Below are positions 1 to 3,664 of a stretch of 6,068 nucleotides of DNA, one piece after another. The stretch lies in the NCBI GenBank assembly GCA_902783445.1, contig CACZQX010000144.1, positions 1-6,068 on the forward strand, written 5' to 3'. Position numbers and translations under genes: made by a program. Origin of the DNA: an uncultured Lachnospiraceae bacterium (GTDB lineage Bacteria; Bacillota; Clostridia; Lachnospirales; Lachnospiraceae). Under the pieces are notes generated by a model, which was not told the DNA's origin, did not search any database, and was given only the letters and a program-made list of their open reading frames with translations. Numbering within the stretch: position 1 is the first letter of the stretch; each line of letters opens with the position of its first letter.

Positions 1-292
1 CCGTGTCAAAATCTTTGATATTGGAAATAATAAGCCCATGAAAATTATCTTCCTCATAAAAAGCATGAGGAAGATTGATTAAAAATTTTGAGATATTTTT
101 TTCTTTGTAAAAATCACCCTTAAAGGAATTGCAATAATCTTTTGCAAATTTTTTAAGCTTTGGAGACCTCACTCCGATTATCTTATCGGAATTTACGGTC
201 GGCATAAGTTTTGAATGAAAAGCCTTATAGTCCTCGTCTTGCAAAGACATAAGTCCTTTTTGTATATCTGTTACGGCTTTTAACTTTGGCAT
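1..292 (-). CDS. DNA alkylation repair protein, AlkD-like (partial, N-terminal part)
   Basis: The minus-strand frame from ATG at 292-290 is open to the left edge and gives 97 residues beginning MPKLKAVTDIQKGLMSLQDE. The text then carries the signature of the HEAT-repeat DNA alkylation repair family: 'DYKAFHSKLMPTV', 'IIGVRSPKLKKFAKDY', and 'FLINLPHAFYEEDNFHG'. By family knowledge these proteins are DNA glycosylases that remove alkylated bases such as 3-methyladenine or 7-methylguanine in the cytoplasm. The residues known to be catalytic in AlkD (Trp and Asp in the middle and C-terminal repeats) would lie beyond the window, so activity cannot be judged. The start is supported by GAGGTG at 297-302, five bases upstream of the ATG. 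That RBS sits in the 13-bp gap after the phosphatase stop, so the two genes are probably cotranscribed. The family call rests on remembered motif similarity. Confidence 0.88.
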   Translation of the reverse strand, partial: MPKLKAVTDIQKGLMSLQDEDYKAFHSKLMPTVNSDKIIGVRSPKLKKFAKDYCNSFKGDFYKEKNISKFLINLPHAFYEEDNFHGLIISNIKDFDT

Positions 293-305
293 TATACACC
301 TCGCT

Positions 306-764
306 CTATTTGTTTTTCAAAATAAGCTCCAACAAAGCATTGCAGCCAAGGCTTACATCATTCCATGTGGCATCAAAATCACCGGTAAACCATGGGTCTG
401 CAACATCTCGCTTAATCTGCGCAAAATCAAGCATCTTAAAAATTTTGCCATCCTTATCGCCACCGCAAATGCGCTTCATATCCGCAATATTGGCATCATC
501 CATGCCAATTAGATAGTCAAAATAATCATAATCTTCTTTTTTAAGAAGAGTCGCCCTATGAGGCACCAAAGGCACACCCATTTCTTTAAGCTTTCCTACC
601 GTGCCGTGATGAGGCGGATTGCCGATTTCGTCCCTGCGAGCTGCTGCCGACTCAACTTGAAATGAATCTGCAAGTCCTTTTTCATTTACCAAATTTTGAA
701 AATAACTCTGAGCCATCGGCGATCTGCATATATTGCCGTGGCAGACAAACATTACTTTTATCAT
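306..764 (-). CDS. low-molecular-weight protein tyrosine phosphatase
   Basis: This 152-residue protein begins MIKVMFVCHGNICRSPMAQ, which holds the LMW-PTP P-loop C-x5-R-S: nucleophile Cys8, phosphate-binding Arg14 and Ser15. The general-acid loop is 'DPW' at 123-125, with Asp123 as proton donor; many family members have DPY or DPW here. The length matches the usual 150-160 residues, so the gene looks intact. The family dephosphorylates phosphotyrosine in the cytoplasm; in Firmicutes it is often linked to capsule or stress signalling, but nothing here shows the substrate. The frame is open up to 881, but I chose the ATG at 764-762. The family begins right at this beta strand, and an AGAGG sits about 10 nt upstream (near 775-780). 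The extra 39 upstream codons are AT-rich, low-complexity and unlike the family. The AlkD-like gene follows 13 bp after the stop. Confidence 0.95.
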   Translation of the reverse strand: MIKVMFVCHGNICRSPMAQSYFQNLVNEKGLADSFQVESAAARRDEIGNPPHHGTVGKLKEMGVPLVPHRATLLKKEDYDYFDYLIGMDDANIADMKRICGGDKDGKIFKMLDFAQIKRDVADPWFTGDFDATWNDVSLGCNALLELILKNK

Positions 765-785
765 ATAATTTAAACCTCTATAATT

Positions 786-816
786 CCCCGTATTTCGGGG
801 CTTTCTTTTATTTTTT
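786..816 (+). terminator. weak terminator-like hairpin upstream of the phosphatase gene
   Basis: CCCCG (786-790) pairs with CGGGG (796-800) around the loop TATTT. On the + strand it is followed by a pyrimidine-rich tail ending in TTTTTT (811-816). The stem is only 5 bp and the T run starts about 10 nt away, so termination would be weak. Read on the minus strand it is instead a small hairpin in the phosphatase 5' leader, just upstream of the RBS. No + strand gene lies to its left, so its role is unclear. Confidence 0.3.
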
Positions 817-840
817 GTGCAGAGTGAAAATTGAAAAATC

Positions 841-904
841 TTGGCATAATTTGGTATATTTTGGCATATTTTTACCGGCAAAAGGTATAAAAAAAGGTAT
901 AAAA
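841..904. repeat. AT-rich array of short iterated GGYA(T/A) repeats
   Basis: Three 10-bp units lie head to tail at 841-870: TTGGCATAAT, TTGGTATATT, TTGGCATATT. After ACCGGCA come two copies of AAAAGGTATAAAA, overlapping by one base (880-892 and 892-904, a 12-bp period). Overall, GGCA or GGTA cores begin at 843, 853, 863, 877, 884 and 896, roughly one helical turn apart. Such an array could bind a protein on one face of the DNA. It lies between the phosphatase gene and a recombinase remnant, so integrase arm sites or a regulator site for the phosphatase are both possible. Chance in AT-rich DNA is the null explanation. Confidence 0.5.
853..881 (-). promoter_or_regulatory. possible promoter for the phosphatase-AlkD pair
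   Basis: On the minus strand TTGCCG (881-876) and TATACC (858-853) are separated by 17 bp. Each matches four of six positions of the sigma-A consensus. This is the best-spaced candidate I found upstream of the phosphatase gene and would give a leader of roughly 80 nt. It sits within the iterated repeats described above, so it may be an accident of that AT-rich sequence. Confidence 0.25.
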
Positions 905-940
905 CCGAAAAAAATAACCTCAGTATTTATGCGGTTTTGA

Positions 941-970
941 GCCACTTTTTAGTTTTTTAGGTCACTTTTT
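941..970. repeat. short direct repeat at the integrase-remnant end
   Basis: GCCACTTTTT (941-950) and GTCACTTTTT (961-970) differ at one base and are spaced exactly 20 bp. The second copy overlaps the last codons of the recombinase remnant. Direct repeats just outside an integrase gene are often recombinase arm-binding or attachment-site sequences. That is a family-level analogy only. Confidence 0.3.
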
Positions 971-1148
971 GGAGCCTTAAAATCTCCTCTTTTGCCTCTT
1001 CAAGTCCGGTATGCGTATAAATGTCAAGCGTCACGCTAATACTGGAATGACCCATTAAGTATTGAAGTGTTTTAGGATTCATGCCGGATTTAGCCATATT
1101 CGAGCAATAAGTATGCCGACAAACATGAGGTGTAATATTGTAAGCGCT
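957..1148 (-). pseudogene. tyrosine recombinase (phage/ICE integrase), C-terminal remnant
   Basis: A minus-strand frame opens after TGA (1151-1149) and ends at TAA (959-957), giving 63 residues. It reads 'NITPHVCRHTYCSNMAKSG', 'MNPKTLQYLMGHSSISVTLD' and 'IYTHTGLEEAKEEI'. This is the C-terminal catalytic end of a Tn916-like or phage-like site-specific integrase. Three late catalytic residues are visible: Arg in HVCR (remnant residue 11), His in MGHS (34) and the nucleophile Tyr in IYTH (44). The arm-binding and core-binding domains, the first catalytic Arg and the Lys are missing, so it cannot be functional alone. There is no start codon or RBS. The break lies at about 1140-1161, exactly where a 9-bp inverted repeat sits and just before the Schlafen-type gene. 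It marks a former integration site next to the phosphatase-AlkD pair. Confidence 0.9.
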
Positions 1149-1161
1149 TCATAGCGCTTAC
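1140..1161. terminator. 9-bp stem hairpin between Schlafen-type gene and integrase remnant
   Basis: GTAAGCGCT (1140-1148) and AGCGCTTAC (1153-1161) are perfect inverted repeats around a 4-nt loop. The hairpin lies 22 bp after the stop of the Schlafen-type gene, which is the usual place for a terminator, but neither strand has a proper T run after it. It also sits precisely at the point where similarity to the integrase begins. It could be a transcript-end stabiliser, a poor terminator, or a scar of the rearrangement. Confidence 0.4.
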
Positions 1162-1182
1162 TTTCATAACCACACACCGTTG

Positions 1183-2535
1183 CTATTTAACTTTCCAATA
1201 TCCATTCTTTCTAGAGCCAACTCGCTCAAGTTTTCCCTCTGCAACAAGACTATCAATATGTCTGTGAATTGTTGAACTTGATTTTCCTATTTCTTCAACC
1301 ATTTCAGGGATTGTAATATAAGCATTCATCTGTATTAACTCAATAATACTTGTATCTATTGTTCCAGATTTTTTTGGTAATACATTTTTTATCTTATCAT
1401 TTTTCTTATCATTTATCTTTTCATCTTTTTTTCTCTTAAATATGAATGTGAAGCCATATTCATCATTTTGGTACTCGTACTCTACCGATTTATCTGCGCA
1501 CAAGCGAAATGTCCTATCAAATCCGGTTCCAAAAGCATCTATCATTCCATTCTTAAATAAAACAGTTGCAATCAATGGATTACGAATTTTGCTTCCAACT
1601 TTTCCGGTTGCAAATTCAATTGGCTTTGTATCATTCAAAATGCCGCCCGGATTATATATCCTCACCTTAGACTTTGTTATTGTTATTTCATTATAGTCGC
1701 CCTTTTGATATTGACAATGCGCAAAAGAATTAATTATTATCTCTCTCAGTGCTTCTATCGGTATTTCCGGCGTTTCTTCTCTCTTGCTTCCAACGATTTC
1801 CGCATTATAGTGAATATTGTTTTGTATATATTTCATTCCTTCTTTAATGCATTCCAGTATATTCCCTTTAAACTGCTTTAAATCCGTAAAAGAGCTCCTC
1901 TCATCCGTCGGGTAGATGACTTCTTTTAATAAAACCGGCCCGTCATTTCCAAAAAGATAATATCCCGCATTATTTAGAAATCCGTCGTCGCTTATAAGAT
2001 TCAGTTTGTTCAGCGCCTCCATTGGATTTCTATATACATAATTTAATCTACCGGTATCATTTGCATCTCTTATGTATTGAATTAAAAGGTCTTCATCTAT
2101 ATGCTCAATACCATAAGTGGTTAGCTTTTCCTCCCACTTAGAGTAAGTTTTACTTTTGGATTCAAAATACTTCCATAACTGTTTTGAATCCATAAATATA
2201 TCCGAATCATCCACACGTATGTAATAACGACCATAAGCCGAATAAGGCGTATCATCTCCCGTTGCCTCAACCTTAATTACATCTTTAGCGTCAATCTTTT
2301 CCACTGTAATTATAATATTAGGAATCGGCTTCAAATTATTTCTAAACTCGTGAGAAATATCAGAAGTAGTCTTTTTCCCTATGTCTTGTCCAAACACTGA
2401 GCCATCATCCTTGATTCCAAAATAGACAATAGCTTTATTATGTTTATTTAGCATTGCACATACTGATATCACGGCTTCTTTTAATTGTGCTGTTGATTTC
2501 TTAAATTCCAATGTTTCCGATTCCCTTTTTTTCAC
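1183..2535 (-). CDS. Schlafen AlbA_2 domain / GHKL ATPase / winged-helix protein (COG2865-like)
   Basis: This 450-residue protein has three parts. Residues about 1-125 look like the Schlafen AlbA_2 domain: 'ESETLEFKKS' (Glu5, Glu10) and 'IVYFGIKDDGSVFGQ' (Asp43/Asp44). This resembles the Glu-Glu-Asp set used by mammalian Schlafen tRNA nucleases, but nuclease activity here is inference. Residues about 255-345 fit the HATPase_c_4 GHKL fold: 'EALREIIINSFAHCQY' (Glu265, Asn269, His273), 'YNPGG', 'SKIRNPLIATVLF' and 'GTGFDRT'. Residues about 391-450 form a winged helix ('STIHRHIDSLVAEGKLERV') ending in GYWKVK. Between the last two lies a Lys/Asp/Asn linker (KDEKINDKKNDKIKN). The family is usually annotated as an ATP-binding or RNA-binding-domain protein or transcriptional regulator; its true role is unknown. 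I chose GTG at 2535-2533 over the earlier TTG at 2553 because AAAGGTG (2550-2544) sits 8 nt before it and overlaps the TTG version. Upstream repeats suggest autoregulation. Confidence 0.85.
   Translation of the reverse strand: MKKRESETLEFKKSTAQLKEAVISVCAMLNKHNKAIVYFGIKDDGSVFGQDIGKKTTSDISHEFRNNLKPIPNIIITVEKIDAKDVIKVEATGDDTPYSAYGRYYIRVDDSDIFMDSKQLWKYFESKSKTYSKWEEKLTTYGIEHIDEDLLIQYIRDANDTGRLNYVYRNPMEALNKLNLISDDGFLNNAGYYLFGNDGPVLLKEVIYPTDERSSFTDLKQFKGNILECIKEGMKYIQNNIHYNAEIVGSKREETPEIPIEALREIIINSFAHCQYQKGDYNEITITKSKVRIYNPGGILNDTKPIEFATGKVGSKIRNPLIATVLFKNGMIDAFGTGFDRTFRLCADKSVEYEYQNDEYGFTFIFKRKKDEKINDKKNDKIKNVLPKKSGTIDTSIIELIQMNAYITIPEMVEEIGKSSSTIHRHIDSLVAEGKLERVGSRKNGYWKVK
1388..1423. repeat. in-gene tandem copies of the 12-bp unit TTTATCTTATCA
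   Basis: Three contiguous 12-mers lie within the coding region. The copy at 1388-1399 is perfect, 1400-1411 (TTTTTCTTATCA) has one mismatch, and 1412-1423 (TTTATCTTTTCA) has one mismatch. On the coding strand they encode the DEKINDKKNDKIK linker just ahead of the winged helix. Because the unit is 12 bp, gain or loss of copies would change the linker by four residues without a frameshift. The same 12-mer is tandemly repeated upstream of the gene at 2566-2601. Confidence 0.9.
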
Positions 2536-2543
2536 TAAAATCA

Positions 2544-2550
2544 CACCTTT
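2544..2550 (-). promoter_or_regulatory. RBS fixing the GTG start of the Schlafen-type gene
   Basis: AAAGGTG on the minus strand lies 8 nt before GTG 2535-2533. The longer TTG start at 2553 has an in-frame TAA directly before it (2556-2554) and no RBS of its own, so GTG is the better choice. Confidence 0.65.
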
Positions 2551-2555
2551 CAATT

Positions 2556-2561
2556 ATTATA
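2556..2561 (-). promoter_or_regulatory. consensus -10 box upstream of the Schlafen-type gene
   Basis: TATAAT is perfect on the minus strand (2561-2556). The sequence ATTATAAT (2556-2563) is self-complementary, so a perfect TATAAT also reads on the + strand at 2558-2563. No good -35 is seen at 16-18 bp on the minus strand, where the TTTATCTTATCA repeats lie instead. This fits a promoter that depends on, or is blocked by, a protein bound to the repeats. Transcription from this box would start close to the RBS and leave a very short leader, which is a reason for caution. Confidence 0.4.
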
Positions 2562-2565
2562 ATCG

Positions 2566-2604
2566 TTTATCTTATCATTTATCTTATCATTTATCTTATC
2601 ATTT
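2566..2604. repeat. three perfect tandem 12-bp repeats (TTTATCTTATCA) upstream of the Schlafen-type gene
   Basis: The unit TTTATCTTATCA repeats exactly at 2566-2577, 2578-2589 and 2590-2601, followed by a partial TTT. The array starts 5 bp upstream of the -10 box. It is not translated as part of the gene, since TAA lies in frame directly before the first possible start. The same unit occurs inside the gene at 1388-1423 and once inverted at 2614-2627. The placement suggests an operator array; the likeliest ligand would be the winged helix of the neighbouring protein (inference). Confidence 0.9.
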
Positions 2605-2627
2605 GTACATGCTAAATGATAAGATAA
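2591..2627. repeat. 14-bp perfect inverted repeat formed by the third tandem unit and an inverted copy
   Basis: TTATCTTATCATTT (2591-2604) is the exact reverse complement of AAATGATAAGATAA (2614-2627), with a 9-nt spacer GTACATGCT. It adds a fourth, inverted copy of the 12-bp unit to the upstream array. As DNA it is a plausible dyad operator. As RNA on the + strand it would be a stable AU hairpin ahead of the terminator at 2651-2680. Confidence 0.85.
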
Positions 2628-2650
2628 TTTTATCCCCTACCCCACCCCTT

Positions 2651-2680
2651 AGCTCGGAACTTCGGTTCCGAGCTTTTTTT
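2651..2680 (+). terminator. strong intrinsic terminator with no visible upstream gene
   Basis: AGCTCGGAAC (2651-2660) pairs perfectly with GTTCCGAGCT (2665-2674) around the TTCG tetraloop, followed by seven Ts (2674-2680). The T run exists only on the + strand, so it terminates left-to-right transcription. No + strand gene precedes it; the DNA to its left is the promoter region of the minus-strand Schlafen-type gene. It is preceded by a C-rich stretch (2634-2648). It either ends a short + strand RNA of about 100 nt covering the repeat array or is a leftover from a lost gene. Confidence 0.85.
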
Positions 2681-2765
2681 GTGTGCAGCTTTTGCCCAAA
2701 ATGCAAGTAAACTCTAACAAAGCAAATAAGATATGAATCCAAGCATCTGACATAAAAGCTGCTCC

Positions 2766-2896
2766 GTGAATGCCGTTGCGCTTTGCCATACTACGCACTT
2801 AAAAGGAACCCGAAAAGGGGTAAGCGATGTTTTTCAAACCCCTTGTCAGAACCCTTTACGTGCGTCGTCGTATGGCATCGCAACTAAAACATTCAC
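2766..2896. repeat. 131-nt imperfect inverted repeat / structured element (oriT-like or mobile-element leader)
   Basis: Arms pair in register: GTGAATG (2766-2772) with CATTCAC (2890-2896), GTTGCG (2775-2780) with CGCAAC (2879-2884), TGCCATAC (2784-2791) with GTATGGCA (2870-2877), ACGCAC (2793-2798) with GTGCGT (2860-2865), AAAGG (2802-2806) with CCTTT (2853-2857), and AAGGGGT (2815-2821) with ACCCCTT (2838-2844). This makes 39 paired positions around a 16-nt loop. The reverse complement of 2794-2801 reads TAAGTGCG, which resembles part of known relaxase nick regions, but only 8 bp agree. The element directly precedes an RBS and ATG. The stretch 2681-2765 before it and 2933-3050 after it show no gene or clear signal to me. 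Confidence 0.75.
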
Positions 2897-2932
2897 AAGG
2901 AGGCGCATATGGTTTATGTCAGAAAAATTTAA
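2897..2932 (+). other. orphan RBS and start codon with a 7-codon frame (truncated gene leader)
   Basis: AAGGAGG (2897-2903) is a near-ideal RBS, and ATG follows at 2909-2911 after 5 nt. The frame reads only MVYVRKI before TAA (2930-2932). The strong initiation signal directly after the large inverted repeat suggests that a real + strand gene once began here and was cut away. A true leader peptide is the alternative. Nothing in the seven residues identifies the lost gene. Confidence 0.4.
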
Positions 2933-3050
2933 ATTTCATATTGAGGAAAAAATTTGATTTATGAAATGCCCAAATAACCGTATTTTCGACGTTTCTGCAC
3001 TAACAGATTATACTATATGCTTTAATGTAAACGTAATTACCCTTAAAAAA

Positions 3051-3293
3051 TCAGTCATATTTCTGTTCAATAATTTCAACTTCATTTAAAAAATCTATAC
3101 TACAAAGAAAATCAATTGCTTTTATCCTAGCAGTCATAGGGGCCACCTTAAGCGTAATATCAAAATAACCTACAACCGGCTCATCTGAATCAACTATTCC
3201 AAGCATAAAATGTATAGATGTTGCTTTTTCATCAATTGCATCAATAGCACAACCAAGCCAATCTTTTCCACAATTAAAATAATTAAATTTCAT
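3051..3293 (-). CDS. small hypothetical protein (80 aa)
   Basis: I do not recognise this protein. It runs MKFNYFNCGKDWLGCAIDAI to an acidic, Glu-rich end (EVEIIEQKYD). It has no signal peptide and no membrane segment. It is acidic, with alternating short hydrophobic stretches ('SIHFMLGIV', 'VVGYFDITLKV') that suggest a small alpha/beta or beta-rich cytoplasmic fold. Such proteins are sometimes immunity or antitoxin-like, but there is no toxin partner beside it, so I assign no function. ATG at 3293-3291 is preceded by AGGAGG (3307-3302) with an ideal 8-nt spacing. The in-frame TTG two codons earlier is too close to that RBS. It stands alone between an inverted-repeat remnant and an orphan terminator. 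The strong RBS and AT-rich codon use typical of the low-GC neighbours support a real gene. Confidence 0.65.
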   Translation of the reverse strand: MKFNYFNCGKDWLGCAIDAIDEKATSIHFMLGIVDSDEPVVGYFDITLKVAPMTARIKAIDFLCSIDFLNEVEIIEQKYD

Positions 3294-3301
3294 ATTCAAA
3301 A

Positions 3302-3307
3302 CCTCCT
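3302..3307 (-). promoter_or_regulatory. consensus RBS of the 80-aa protein
   Basis: AGGAGG on the minus strand, 8 nt from ATG 3293-3291. It decides this ATG over the TTG at 3299. Confidence 0.75.
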
Positions 3308-3611
3308 TTACCTCTCTATAGCTATATTCTACTCACCTCATGTCCAATAATTAGGGCTCCAACCCACTTTTAAAACTCTAATATTGACATTTTTCCAACA
3401 CCATGCTACCCTTTGTTAATAATCAGCATTGAGAAATTCCGCTTCGGCGGATGGCCATTCTCGGCTGATTTTTTATTGACATACTTATCATTTTGCTAAA
3501 CATTGAACACATAATATGTCTTAGACATAGGAGCGTTTTGGACGTAGGATTGGGACTTTGTATCAATCGCCTATGAAAAGGCATCTTTTATTATATCCAC
3601 CAATATTTGCA
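3308..3611. other. intergenic stretch without a gene
   Basis: About 300 bp between the 80-aa gene and the helicase terminator. It holds the + strand terminator at 3421-3474 (listed separately), two TTGACA boxes on the + strand (3384-3389, 3476-3481) without convincing -10 partners, and a perfect 6-bp palindrome TATGTC/GACATA with a 3-nt spacer at 3515-3529. A 4-bp stem hairpin GCCT/AGGC lies at 3569-3582. The promoter for the 80-aa gene should be here on the minus strand, but I see no good match. No open frame has a plausible start and RBS. Confidence 0.6.
3421..3474 (+). terminator. intrinsic terminator, + strand, no visible upstream gene
   Basis: The long hairpin has an outer stem AATCAGC (3421-3427) with GCTGATT (3464-3470), a middle stem GAGAA (3431-3435) with TTCTC (3458-3462), and a tip TCCGC (3438-3442) with GCGGA (3447-3451) closed by TTCG. 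A run of six Ts follows (3469-3474). The T run favours the + strand, yet every gene nearby is on the minus strand. An internal bulge contains TGGCCA. Confidence 0.7.
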
Positions 3612-3646
3612 CAAAAAGTGACGTCAAAATGACGTCACCGTTTTTG
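3612..3646 (-). terminator. terminator of the Res-like helicase gene
   Basis: GTGACGTCA (3618-3626) and TGACGTCAC (3630-3638) form a perfect 9-bp stem with a 3-nt loop. It is flanked by CAAAAA (3612-3617) and TTTTTG (3641-3646), so a T run follows the stem on either strand. It lies 19 bp beyond the TAG of the helicase gene, where its terminator is expected, and may work in both directions. Confidence 0.85.
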
Positions 3647-3664
3647 TATATATAGAATTGTTCA

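Noticed and set aside
178..187. TTATCTTATC, a 10-bp match to the 12-bp unit, inside the AlkD-like gene; also CTTATCATTT at 3484-3493
   Set aside because: Single short matches are expected by chance in AT-rich DNA and are not tandem. I do not count them as operator copies.
765..881. 39-residue N-terminal extension of the phosphatase frame
   Set aside because: The extension covers AT-rich repeats and a hairpin, lacks an RBS, and the family begins at the P-loop strand found at the ATG at 764.
2566..2627. CRISPR array from the 12-bp repeats
   Set aside because: The repeats are contiguous without unique spacers and far shorter than CRISPR repeats.
2766..2957. 63-codon + strand frame starting at 2766
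   Set aside because: It has no RBS at its start and runs straight through the large inverted repeat, including the RBS at 2897-2903. Its sequence reflects the palindrome rather than a protein.
2929..3296. TTAAATTTCATATT near 2929-2942 and again at 3283-3296, a possible duplicated gene start
   Set aside because: Only 14 AT-rich bases agree and the flanks do not match, so chance is more likely than a duplicated gene start.
3384..3412. + strand promoter TTGACA-17 bp-TACCCT
   Set aside because: The -10 matches only three of six positions and transcription would begin at the terminator hairpin itself.
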